DNA of 8,643 nucleotides, taken from assembly GCA_002451695.1 (NCBI GenBank), contig DKDC01000006.1, positions 44,854 through 53,496 on the forward strand. The letters run 5' to 3'. Made by a program: the position numbers and the translations under genes. The DNA comes from Prevotellaceae bacterium UBA6858. Lineage in GTDB: Bacteria; Bacteroidota; Bacteroidia; Bacteroidales; Bacteroidaceae. Below, one piece after another: positions 1 to 7,044 of the stretch. The first letter of the stretch is position 1; each line of letters opens with the position of its first letter. The notes below the pieces were generated by a model. The model searched no databases, was not told the DNA's origin, and was given only the letters and a program-made list of their open reading frames with translations.

Positions 1-37
1 GTCCTATGTAGTTTTTCCTGTGTCCTATGCAGTTTTC
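1..37. repeat. Tandem AT-rich edge repeat, two copies
   Basis: Two imperfect copies of a unit beginning GTCCTATG(T/C)AGTTTT start at 1 and 22, a period of 21 bases. The 14-base core CCTATGTAGTTTTT at 3-16 recurs in reverse complement at 8597-8610 near the other end of the window. No gene covers it. It looks like part of a dispersed intergenic repeat that continues past the left edge. There is no CRISPR-like alternation of repeat and unique spacer. Confidence 0.7.
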
Positions 38-107
38 GGGGCAAAGGAGGGGGCGGATATTTCAGTGCCGGCAGCGTTGGCTGGCATGGCGAAAAACCGG
101 CGCAAAT

Positions 108-2459
108 TCACGCCTCGTCCGGATAAAAGCATTTCCAGCCGGAAGTGTCGCCTGTGCCGGATATTTTGCCGGGGCTGTATATCCAATTCTCCCCTTTCTC
201 GATTATAATGCCTCCTTTCAGGTGTAGTTTCCGCCCCTCTTCGCTGTTGGTGTAATCTATCAGCGCGTTGTGCTTGTTTGCCGCGTTGGCATCGCTTCCT
301 GATGTTTTTGTGTCGAAAAGGAATAAATGCCCGTTTTTCATGCGTATCACAAAGTCCACGTAAAACAACGCCCTCCTGCCGTCTGTATTCACGTAGCCCA
401 CGGCATAATGCTGTTTGCCGGCATCGCCGTTTTTGTACCACCAGTCTATGTATTCGCTGTTGCTTTCAAGGAAAGCCGTAAAACGTTCCTCCGGGCGGAA
501 CACATTTTTCCGTTCTATGAAAGGCAGCAGTGCATGGTCTCTGACGTCCTCCCTAACCCTGTGGGTTTCTTCCTTATAAAGCCTGTCGGCAGGCACTTCC
601 CAGTTGTATTTCACGAACGATTTTTGTGATTTTTCATTTTGCCGTTTTGTCAGCGTTTCGAGATAGCGGTCGAGTGCATGGCCAACAACGGCCTCTATCT
701 TGGGGCGGTTTGCGTGATAGAGCGCCATTTTCAGTGCATCGGCTTCTTCGAGGCCGAAAATACCGTGCAAGGCCTCTTTCAATGCGTAGCCCAATGTGGC
801 TGTGCTCACTTTTTCGAAGCGCGCCCCCATCACTTTTGCGCAGAATGATGTGAACGCCGCGTTCAGCTCCTGTGTGGAGCGTATGTAGCGCACTTTTTTG
901 TCAACGGTGATTGTTTCCGCCTCGCCCGTGATATTCTGGTCTCCCGCCAGGTCAACGCCAATGCCTCTTACGCCAAAGACAAGTTTCCCCGCCACTTGCC
1001 GCCGGTTTTCCAAGTGCCGGTTAATGCGTGCTTCCGTGTCTGCCGTGCAAACTTCACCGCCGTCCATTTCTTCTGCGGTGAACAAAGTGCCGTCTGTACC
1101 CCTCACGCCGTAGCTTTCACAGAATGCCCCGCACAGGAAATCCTTGAAGTCCGCGCCCAGACGCTTGCGGCTTTCGGCGGGGCGTTCGCAAAACTCCGAC
1201 TTTAGCACCACGTTGTGCAGCCCCTCGCGCCTTATGGCGTGCAGGCTTGAAAGATAGTCCATCCCGTCGCGGGCAATTTCAATGATGTCCTTGCTCAGGT
1301 TGGTGTAAACGTAGCCTTTGTTCAGAATGTCGTTTCCGTAAAAACGCTGTTCAGGCATGCGCAGAATGCGCCCCACTGTCTGCACGGTGAACGTGAAGCT
1401 CTTTATTTCGCGGAAAACCAGCAGCACCGCCGCGCGCGGGCAGTCCCACCCCAGGGCGATTGCCTGCTTGAAAAGCAGCACCTCCGTGGGATTTCCGTTG
1501 CGCTCTATGCCGTCAAGGTTTTCCTTTTCCTTGCTCAGCCAAACTGCAAGTTTCCCGTTGGCGGTGTTTATCCCTTTTATAATGTCAAGATATTCCACCG
1601 CTTCCTTGCGCACGCTTTCGTCTTCCTTTGTCATGTTTTCGCTTCCGTCGTTTGGAAGTTGTATAAGCAGCAGCGGGTTGATGTTCACGCCAAGTTTTGC
1701 GTATGCATCGGCAAGTTCCCCGCGCTTTTTCAATGCCAGATTAATAAGGTGCTGGTTGAGCGAAACGCCGGGCGCGGAGAAGTCGAGTGCAGGGTTCAGA
1801 ACAACACCTTCCTTTATCATTTGTTCGGCAATAACCTTTTCGCGCGGAATGTTTACAAACTCGTCGGGCGAGGTTGTAACGGGCGTTGCCGATATTCTTA
1901 TCTCCACTTTCGGGTTGATGCCTTGCAGCACTTTTTCGCTTTTGTTGGCCAAACGCCCTGCAAACAAGTGTTCCTCGTCTATAATGGCTATAATGGGGAT
2001 GCCGCGCTCCTCCTGCGTGCGGCGTGTTATTTCATAGAGGGATGTGCATTGTTCGCTGTCGCGCACCATAATGGCGTTGTCCTTGTTTATGCTCTCCCAG
2101 TTCACGAACAGAATGTCTCCCGGTAGCAGTGAGGCCGAGGACGAATGGTCAAGGTCATCATAAACAATGGGACGCAGCTCCTGCGTTTCGCCAAAAAGAT
2201 TTTTCATCTTAAAGTAGCTTTGCTCGTGCAGCTTGTTTGGCGCAATCCATATAAACGCCGCTTCACCGCATCCTGCATCGTCCCTTTCGGGCAGTTCGGC
2301 GGTGAGCCGCGCAAGCATTTGCGAAGCCATGACAGTTTTGCCCGAACCTGTAGGGGCCTTGAACACGAGTGTGCGGCGGCTGCCGCCGAGCGAGAGCAAT
2401 AATATTGTTTTCTCAACGAGTTCGTTCACCGCCTTTTGCTGGTATCTTATGCTTTTCAT
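108..2459 (-). CDS. res: Type III restriction enzyme, Res subunit (helicase-nuclease)
   Basis: This is the ATP-dependent restriction subunit of a Type III restriction-modification system. In this family Res works in a complex with Mod, uses ATP hydrolysis to communicate between recognition sites, and cuts unmodified DNA. The protein is 783 residues. An N-terminal superfamily 2 helicase core shows Walker A (APTGSGKT, 35-42), a DEAD-type motif II (DEEH, 161-164), motif III (SAT, 190-192) and motif VI (QTVGRILR, 360-367). The C-terminal PD-(D/E)xK-type nuclease motif is present as D702, D716 and K718 (VDF, then FDTK). All key residues are there, so the enzyme is probably active. The ATG at 2457-2459 overlaps the mod stop as ATGA, which implies translational coupling and fixes the start. 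It is somewhat shorter than EcoP15I Res (about 970 residues, from memory). No convincing terminator follows the stop at 108-110. Confidence 0.93.
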   Translation of the reverse strand: MKSIRYQQKAVNELVEKTILLLSLGGSRRTLVFKAPTGSGKTVMASQMLARLTAELPERDDAGCGEAAFIWIAPNKLHEQSYFKMKNLFGETQELRPIVYDDLDHSSSASLLPGDILFVNWESINKDNAIMVRDSEQCTSLYEITRRTQEERGIPIIAIIDEEHLFAGRLANKSEKVLQGINPKVEIRISATPVTTSPDEFVNIPREKVIAEQMIKEGVVLNPALDFSAPGVSLNQHLINLALKKRGELADAYAKLGVNINPLLLIQLPNDGSENMTKEDESVRKEAVEYLDIIKGINTANGKLAVWLSKEKENLDGIERNGNPTEVLLFKQAIALGWDCPRAAVLLVFREIKSFTFTVQTVGRILRMPEQRFYGNDILNKGYVYTNLSKDIIEIARDGMDYLSSLHAIRREGLHNVVLKSEFCERPAESRKRLGADFKDFLCGAFCESYGVRGTDGTLFTAEEMDGGEVCTADTEARINRHLENRRQVAGKLVFGVRGIGVDLAGDQNITGEAETITVDKKVRYIRSTQELNAAFTSFCAKVMGARFEKVSTATLGYALKEALHGIFGLEEADALKMALYHANRPKIEAVVGHALDRYLETLTKRQNEKSQKSFVKYNWEVPADRLYKEETHRVREDVRDHALLPFIERKNVFRPEERFTAFLESNSEYIDWWYKNGDAGKQHYAVGYVNTDGRRALFYVDFVIRMKNGHLFLFDTKTSGSDANAANKHNALIDYTNSEEGRKLHLKGGIIIEKGENWIYSPGKISGTGDTSGWKCFYPDEA

Positions 2460-4279
2460 TCTTCTGCTTTCGTTTCGTTGTTTTCCGGAATGTCGTTATA
2501 TATTGCTTTCTGCGTTGGCAGCACATGGCGGTAGGCGTTGTATATTGCGGAGGGCAGGGCACACAGTTCAACCCTGTCAGCCACATCGCCGAAATCCTCG
2601 TCGAACGCGTAGGTGTTGGGCGAGAAAACGTATGTCATAATCTTGTTTCCTGCCGGCGGCAGCTTCTGCAACAGTTTCACAATAAAGGGAATGGCTTCTT
2701 CGCGGTAAACCACAAGCATCCTGCGTCTGCCGTTGTCGAAATAGTTGGCAATGCTGTTGTTAAGGTTACGGCCCGCAAGCGGTGAGCTGGTGTAAACATC
2801 GTTTCTGATGCAAAGCATGTCGGTTGCAAGGCGCATGAGCCGCCTCATGTTTGAAATTGTCCTTTCACGCGGCAGCAGCAAAGTTTTGTAATACCGCAAG
2901 GTGTTGTTTCCCAGTCCGGGGATTTTTTCGCCTTCCGGCGTGGTGTAGCCGTTTATCACCCTTTTGTTGCGCTCGTAGGTTACGTTTTCGCAAATGCCGT
3001 TTTCGTTGTTGGTTACAAGGATGCACTGCCTTTTCCCGCCGTCCTCGTTGTTCAGTTGCATTGTTGCGTCTAAACTTGTACCGGAACCGGCGAAAAAGTC
3101 AAGTATTATAATGTTTTTACTCTTATAATTAGAGAACCTGATTAATCTCTTCAAAAGCTCACAAGGTTTTGAGAAAGGAAAGTCTAAAGCCAGTTCCCCC
3201 AAACGGCTTGTTCCAAGAGAATTAATGCAATCTTCAATATAATTCGGCGGAACTTTTCCTTTTTCTTCGGCATCTTTTTGATACCGTTTGGTATAAACAT
3301 TCCATTTAGAGGGCTTTCCATTCTCATCAACAAGGGAAGATTTTTTGACTTTCTTAAAAACCAACAGATGTTTTTGCCTAAGATAACTGTCCCAAGACCA
3401 TCTCCAACATTTGTCATCATTGCTTTGCGGCTTGACAAAAGAAGCATCTTTTATTTCTGTTGGAAATATATTGCCCGGAGGTATTATGAAAGAATGATCA
3501 GGGCATTCAATATAATATCTTTGGTTAGGCCGAGAGTCCAAAGAACTTTGGTACAAAGATTTGCTACATTCATAAAACTCGCCAGCTCTTTCTCCATCTT
3601 TTTCCATTATAGGGAAATCGGCAGTATTTGGAGCAAAGAACCGATTTACACTTTGTTTGTTGTTTGCATAAGCCAAAACATAATCTACCGCAGGAGAAAA
3701 ATGCGTTCCTTTCCCATTTCCTTTTTTTTGAATACGAGAAATAACCGCTATTTGATTTTGTTCGCCAAATATTTCATTACATAACAGAATTAATTGTGCA
3801 ATTTCGTCAGAGCCTATTGAAATAAAGAATACGCCATTTCCTTTCAGTAACCCTTTTGCAATTCTAAGGCGTTTGTTCATAAACGACAGCCATTTGGAGT
3901 GGCGGTAGGCATCCTCGCGGTCAACGAAACTGTCGTTGTAAACAAAATCCTTGTTGCCCGTGTTGTAGGGCGGGTCTATGTATATCACGTCAATCTTTCC
4001 CGCATGAGTGTAATTTAGGGCTGTGAGTGCTTCGAGGTTGTCGCCCTCTATAAGGGTGTGGTTCGGCGCGCCGGGGGCGGGGCTTGCTATTGCGCGTTCT
4101 TTCACCTCCTGCAACACCGGCAGCCCGCTTTTCAGTCGCTCCTCTACAGCTTCGGGCTTGTCTTCCCAAACAAGTCCGTATTTCTTTTCCGTTTTAAGGA
4201 GTTCGATGAGTTTTGCCTTTTCCTCGTTGGTAAGCCCTTCAAGGTTTTTGATTTTGCTTATTAGCTGCTGCTTGTTCAT
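2456..4279 (-). CDS. mod: Type III restriction-modification DNA methyltransferase, Mod subunit
   Basis: This is the modification and recognition subunit of the Type III system, 607 residues. In this family Mod transfers a methyl group from S-adenosylmethionine to adenine N6 on one strand of an asymmetric site. It also gives Res its specificity. The catalytic motif DPPY lies at 102-105 and the SAM-binding FxGxG motif (FFAGSG) at about 395-400. The order DPPY then FxGxG is that of beta-class methyltransferases such as EcoP1I and EcoP15I. The region between the motifs holds the target-recognition domain and is strikingly AT-rich. The C-terminal part carries NNTLRYYKT (458-466), a stretch I recall from Type III Mod proteins. 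The start at 4279 is the first in-frame ATG; no Shine-Dalgarno sequence is seen. The stop overlaps the res start by 4 bases. The target site cannot be read from the sequence. Confidence 0.94.
   Translation of the reverse strand: MNKQQLISKIKNLEGLTNEEKAKLIELLKTEKKYGLVWEDKPEAVEERLKSGLPVLQEVKERAIASPAPGAPNHTLIEGDNLEALTALNYTHAGKIDVIYIDPPYNTGNKDFVYNDSFVDREDAYRHSKWLSFMNKRLRIAKGLLKGNGVFFISIGSDEIAQLILLCNEIFGEQNQIAVISRIQKKGNGKGTHFSPAVDYVLAYANNKQSVNRFFAPNTADFPIMEKDGERAGEFYECSKSLYQSSLDSRPNQRYYIECPDHSFIIPPGNIFPTEIKDASFVKPQSNDDKCWRWSWDSYLRQKHLLVFKKVKKSSLVDENGKPSKWNVYTKRYQKDAEEKGKVPPNYIEDCINSLGTSRLGELALDFPFSKPCELLKRLIRFSNYKSKNIIILDFFAGSGTSLDATMQLNNEDGGKRQCILVTNNENGICENVTYERNKRVINGYTTPEGEKIPGLGNNTLRYYKTLLLPRERTISNMRRLMRLATDMLCIRNDVYTSSPLAGRNLNNSIANYFDNGRRRMLVVYREEAIPFIVKLLQKLPPAGNKIMTYVFSPNTYAFDEDFGDVADRVELCALPSAIYNAYRHVLPTQKAIYNDIPENNETKAEE
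3100..3850 (-). other. AT-rich target-recognition segment inside mod
   Basis: Hand counts of 60-base blocks give 19/60 G+C at 3121-3180, 17/60 at 3721-3780 and 19/60 at 3781-3840. Outside the segment they give 29/60 at 2941-3000, 27/60 at 3961-4020 and 40/60 at 4021-4080. The change falls near residues 144 and 393. The segment thus begins after the DPPY motif and ends at the FxGxG motif, which is where the target-recognition domain of a beta-class Mod sits. I infer an exchanged specificity domain. The limits are approximate to a few tens of bases. Confidence 0.7.
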
Positions 4280-4449
4280 GTGGCGGCACAGGTTGCGTTC
4301 CGCCGACTCCCGAAGCGGTAAATGTTTTGTTGGTTAATGGTTTGTCTATAAAAAAGAATTGGCGCAGGAATCATCACTTCAACATTCCTTGCAAATTGAG
4401 GTATTCGGAGACCTTTTACACCAAAGAATTAAAGCGATGAAGCCTACAC

Positions 4450-4457
4450 CAAATGTA
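4450..4457 (-). promoter_or_regulatory. Candidate -7 box towards mod
   Basis: The minus strand reads TACATTTG, matching the Bacteroidota -7 consensus TAnnTTTG, about 170 bases ahead of the mod ATG. No TTTG lies at the usual -33 distance; that space is taken by the large hairpin at 4460-4517. If the promoter is used, the hairpin would lie in the position of an operator. Eight-base matches arise easily by chance in AT-rich DNA. Confidence 0.3.
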
Positions 4458-4459
4458 TG

Positions 4460-4517
4460 ATATACGCACACAATGCACCCTTTTTTGACAAAAGGGCGCA
4501 TTGATGTTGTGCTATAT
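4460..4517. repeat. Long imperfect inverted repeat (hairpin)
   Basis: Four paired blocks nest around a 5-base loop at 4485-4489: CCCTTTT with AAAAGGG (4478-4484 and 4490-4496), CAATGC with GCATTG (4471-4476 and 4498-4503), GCACA with TGTGC (4466-4470 and 4508-4512), and ATATA with TATAT (4460-4464 and 4513-4517). That is 23 base pairs, interrupted by one A/C mismatch, a 4-base bulge at 4504-4507 and a 1-base bulge at 4465. No T-run follows on either strand, so a simple intrinsic terminator is unlikely. It could be an operator, an RNA structure in the mod leader or the remains of a small element. Confidence 0.65.
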
Positions 4518-4532
4518 ACACAGCTATGTGTA
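4517..4532. repeat. Small perfect hairpin beside the long one
   Basis: TACACA (4517-4522) pairs perfectly with TGTGTA (4527-4532) across the 4-base loop GCTA. It touches the outer end of the long inverted repeat and is followed by the palindrome GACGTC at 4533-4538. Its role is unknown. Confidence 0.5.
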
Positions 4533-4620
4533 GACGTCCACCATAATTCTCTTCTGTGTGTAAATTTGAAAGTTCCGAATTTTCAATTTGTCAGAAGAAA
4601 ACGCAGTAAACGCCTTTCTC

Positions 4621-4686
4621 AAAAATAGAGCCGCCCCGTTTGGCGGATTACCGCCGGCATCTCTTTGCCTGCAATCCGCGTGGCGG
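4621..4686 (-). promoter_or_regulatory. Alternating GGCGG/CCGCC block, possible attenuator
   Basis: On the minus strand four segments follow one another: CCGCC (4686-4682), GGCGG (4655-4651), CCGCC (4646-4642) and GGCGG (4635-4631). After them comes CTCTATTTTT. Neighbouring segments can pair as 1-2, 2-3 or 3-4, and the 3-4 hairpin (6-base loop) sits 4-5 bases before the T-run. This resembles the layout of a transcription attenuator or terminator in the mod leader. Each stem is only 5 base pairs, and the plus strand has no T-run. The regulatory reading is inference. Confidence 0.3.
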
Positions 4687-4691
4687 CAGTT

Positions 4692-4723
4692 CAAAAATAG
4701 GTATTTTTTGCGAGACCGGCAAA
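4692..4723 (-). promoter_or_regulatory. Candidate promoter towards mod-res
   Basis: The minus strand shows TTTG at 4723-4720, a 20-base spacer, then TATTTTTG at 4699-4692. This fits the Bacteroidota primary sigma pattern TTTG - about 20 - TAnnTTTG at both boxes. Transcription from here would give mod a leader of about 400 bases that includes both structured elements of the region. The second TCAAAAATAG copy at 4619-4628 has only the -7 box. Confidence 0.45.
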
Positions 4724-4759
4724 CGCCGCGCAAATAAATTTCGGTTTCACGCTTTTTTG

Positions 4760-4767
4760 TATCTTTG
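4760..4767 (+). promoter_or_regulatory. dapB promoter, -7 box
   Basis: TATCTTTG matches the Bacteroidota -7 consensus TAnnTTTG and ends 24 bases before the dapB ATG, leaving a short leader. The -33 element is poor: the nearest candidate is TTTC at 4739-4742 with a 17-base spacer. It probably drives the four-gene operon. Confidence 0.6.
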
Positions 4768-4791
4768 CATACTCATATAATATATAAGGAA

Positions 4792-5547
4792 ATGAAGATA
4801 GCTTTGATAGGATACGGCAAGATGGGGCGCATGATAGAGCAGATAGCCCTTGAGCGCGGACACAAGATAGTATGCGTTGTTGACAAGGACAACCGCAGCG
4901 ACATAGACAGCGACGCTTTCCGCAGCGCAGACGTGGCTATTGAGTTCACCGCCCCCGCATCGGCATACCAGAACGTAAAGGACGCTTTTGCGCAGGACGT
5001 GAAGGTGGTGTCGGGCAGCACGGGCTGGATGGACGAGCACGGCGGGGAAATGAGTACGCTTTGCGAGAAGAAGGGGCGCACCCTGTTCTGGAGCAGCAAC
5101 TTCAGCGTCGGCGTGGCGTTGTTCAACGCCTTGAACGCGTACCTTGCAAGGCTGATGAACGGCCAGCCGTCATACGATGTGAGGATTGAGGAGACGCACC
5201 ACGTTCACAAGCTCGACGCGCCCAGCGGTACGGCGATAACTCTGGCGGAGGGCGTGATAAAGAACCTCGACCGCAAAAACGGTTGGGAGAAAGGCGTGTT
5301 CACCGCTCCCGATGGCACTGTGAGCGGCACGGACAACGTTGCGCCCGACATTATCCCCATTGACAGCATACGCCGTGGCGAAGTGGCGGGAATACACTCC
5401 ATTATATACGACAGCGATGCCGACTGCATAACGATCACCCACGATGCCCACAGCCGCAAGGGCTTTGCGCTCGGCGCGGTGCTTGCCGCCGAATACACGG
5501 CAAACCACGAGGGCTTCCTCACAATGCACGACCTGTTTCCGTTCTAA
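4792..5547 (+). CDS. dapB: 4-hydroxy-tetrahydrodipicolinate reductase
   Basis: DapB reduces 4-hydroxy-tetrahydrodipicolinate with NAD(P)H in the cytoplasm, on the route to diaminopimelate (peptidoglycan) and lysine. The protein is 251 residues, close to the family norm. The N-terminal Rossmann fold shows GYGKMG (7-12). Further family motifs are GSTGW (75-79), SNFSVGV (102-108), the catalytic ETHHVHKLDAPSGTA region (134-148, with H136, H137 and K140) and RRGEVAGIHS (194-203). An earlier in-frame TTG at 4765 lies inside the -7 box, so the ATG at 4792 is chosen; AAGGA at 4786-4790 precedes it closely. First gene of the operon, 12 bases before lepB. By hand count 12 of its 19 Ile codons are ATA, unusual for a gene of this G+C content. 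Confidence 0.97.
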   Translation: MKIALIGYGKMGRMIEQIALERGHKIVCVVDKDNRSDIDSDAFRSADVAIEFTAPASAYQNVKDAFAQDVKVVSGSTGWMDEHGGEMSTLCEKKGRTLFWSSNFSVGVALFNALNAYLARLMNGQPSYDVRIEETHHVHKLDAPSGTAITLAEGVIKNLDRKNGWEKGVFTAPDGTVSGTDNVAPDIIPIDSIRRGEVAGIHSIIYDSDADCITITHDAHSRKGFALGAVLAAEYTANHEGFLTMHDLFPF

Positions 5548-5559
5548 CTCCGCAATGAC

Positions 5560-7023
5560 ATGAGCCAGAACAACAAGCAGCAGGAGCGGAAAGAGAAAAA
5601 GCCAACGCCGCTGAAAGTGCGCGCCACGGTGTGCGCCCTGTGGCTGGTGTGCTATTTCGCGTTTCTGATATGGATTAAATGCTGGTGGGGAGTGATATTC
5701 GCCCCGCTGATATTCGACGCCTACATCACCAAAAAGGTGAAGTGGAACTGGTGGAAGAACATAAAGGACAAGAAAAAGCGCGGCGTGATGAGCTGGGTGG
5801 ATGCCATTGTGTTCGCACTCGTTGCCGCCTATTTCATAAACAACTATTTCTTCCAGAACTACGTAATCCCCTCTTCCTCGTTGGAGAAGAGTTTGCTGAC
5901 CGGCGACTATCTTCTTGTCAGCAAGATGAGCTACGGGCCGAGAAAGCCCATGACGCCGCTGTCAATGCCCTTGGTGGCTAACGAAATGCCAATCACAGGC
6001 TCTAAAAGCTACATAGAGTGGCCGCAATGGAAGTATGAGCGCGTGAAAGGGTTCGGAAAAATAAAGCTGAACGACATTGTGGTGTTCAACTACCCTTCGG
6101 GCGACACCGTGGCCCTTGCCCAGAGCCAGCAGGACTTTTACGGAATGTGCTATCAGGCGGGACAGGAGCTTTACCCCATAGCCGGAATGGACTCCATGCC
6201 GTGGCAGGAGCAAATGGACGCTTTCGCAAAGCAGTACTCTTACGGCCGCGAATACATCGTGGGGCATCCCGAGGAGTTCGGCAAGGTTATAAGCCGCCCC
6301 GTTGACCACAGGGAAAACTACGTTAAACGCTGCGTGGGGCTTCCGGGGCAGACTTTGCAGATCAAGAACAAGATTGTGTATCTTGACGGCAAGCCCAACA
6401 AGGAACCCGACAATGTGCAATACGGCTATCTGGTTACATTCAAGGCCAACCTGCCCGAAGAATTGATACGCGAGCTTGGAATTACCAAGGAAGACCTTGA
6501 GGACGCATCGGCATACAATCCCGCCACGCGCCGGATGCCGCTTACGCGCCACGCGCTTGACGTGCTGCGCTCGCGCCCCGACATCGTGGAGTCGATTGTG
6601 GAGGACAAACCGTATTCAATGGGACTTTACCCGCTCGACATGGTGAAAAACTGGACTACGCACAACTACGGGCCAGTGTGGATTCCCAAGCGCGCGGCAA
6701 CAATCCGCCTTAACAAGGACAACTATGCAATATACGAACGCCCGATAAGGGTTTACGAAAACAACCGTCTGGAACTGCGCGACGGCAAGATATACATAAA
6801 CGGGAAGCAGACCGACACCTACACCTTCAAGATGGACTACTACTGGATGATGGGCGACAACCGCGACCGTTCCGCCGACTCGCGCTTCTGGGGCTTCGTT
6901 CCCGAAGACCACATTGTGGGCAAACCCATTCTGGTGTGGATTTCCCTTGACAAGGACTACGGACTGTTTGACGGCAAGATACGCTGGAACAGGTTCTTCC
7001 GCTGGGTTGACAACATTAAGTAG
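5560..7023 (+). CDS. lepB: Signal peptidase I
   Basis: Membrane-bound S26-family serine protease that removes signal peptides from exported proteins on the outer face of the inner membrane. The protein is 487 residues. After a basic start, a hydrophobic stretch at about 22-56 may form one or two membrane segments, followed by a Lys/Trp-rich loop and a second segment at about 80-99. The catalytic domain follows. Box B is IPSSSLEKSL with the nucleophile Ser107. Box D is YVKRCVGLPG with the general base Lys256. Box E is GDNRDRSADSR (432-442). Leu108 replaces the usual Met after the Ser. The protein is much longer than E. coli LepB (about 324 residues) because of insertions around 180-250 and 285-405; I recall long LepB forms as usual in Bacteroidales. 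It lies 12 bases after dapB and 21 bases before its paralogue. Confidence 0.95.
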   Translation: MSQNNKQQERKEKKPTPLKVRATVCALWLVCYFAFLIWIKCWWGVIFAPLIFDAYITKKVKWNWWKNIKDKKKRGVMSWVDAIVFALVAAYFINNYFFQNYVIPSSSLEKSLLTGDYLLVSKMSYGPRKPMTPLSMPLVANEMPITGSKSYIEWPQWKYERVKGFGKIKLNDIVVFNYPSGDTVALAQSQQDFYGMCYQAGQELYPIAGMDSMPWQEQMDAFAKQYSYGREYIVGHPEEFGKVISRPVDHRENYVKRCVGLPGQTLQIKNKIVYLDGKPNKEPDNVQYGYLVTFKANLPEELIRELGITKEDLEDASAYNPATRRMPLTRHALDVLRSRPDIVESIVEDKPYSMGLYPLDMVKNWTTHNYGPVWIPKRAATIRLNKDNYAIYERPIRVYENNRLELRDGKIYINGKQTDTYTFKMDYYWMMGDNRDRSADSRFWGFVPEDHIVGKPILVWISLDKDYGLFDGKIRWNRFFRWVDNIK

Positions 7024-7044
7024 CAATACTAAAACAACGGCAGT

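Larger units (their letters stand above)
4280..4791. other. Divergent mod/dapB intergenic region
   Basis: About 510 bases with no gene I can support; the short reading frames here show no recognisable domain. The region separates the leftward mod-res operon from the rightward dapB operon. It contains candidate promoters for both directions, a 58-base imperfect hairpin with a small perfect hairpin beside it, and a GC-rich block of alternating CCGCC/GGCGG segments, all listed separately. The 10-base word TCAAAAATAG occurs twice (4619-4628 and 4691-4700), 72 bases apart, and each copy contains a -7-like box towards mod. TACACCAAA also occurs twice (about 4418 and 4445). Nothing distinct is seen in 4280-4410. 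Confidence 0.7.

Noticed and set aside
1..37. CRISPR repeats at the left edge
   Set aside because: The copies are near-adjacent, short and degenerate with no spacer-sized unique DNA between them, and no cas gene is present.
66..86. Hairpin downstream of res as a terminator
   Set aside because: The 7-base-pair stem has an A/C mismatch on the res strand and no T-run follows; not a convincing terminator.
1357..2037. Open frame of 226 codons on the plus strand, antisense to res
   Set aside because: Ser/Arg/Phe-rich with no domain, and it lies opposite motif-bearing parts of Res; a shadow of the real gene.
3184..3447. Alternative-frame product of 87 codons within mod
   Set aside because: It is in another frame of the intact mod gene and has no domain of its own.
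4561..4568. Plus-strand TAAATTTG as a second dapB promoter
   Set aside because: It has no -33 element and lies over 220 bases upstream; TATCTTTG at 4760 is much better placed.
4765..4791. Upstream TTG start extending DapB by nine residues
   Set aside because: The TTG lies inside the TATCTTTG -7 box, and DapB proteins begin with the Rossmann strand directly after the ATG at 4792.
5962..6552. Open frame of 196 codons on the minus strand, antisense to lepB
   Set aside because: No recognisable motif, and it lies fully opposite the conserved LepB catalytic region; a shadow frame.
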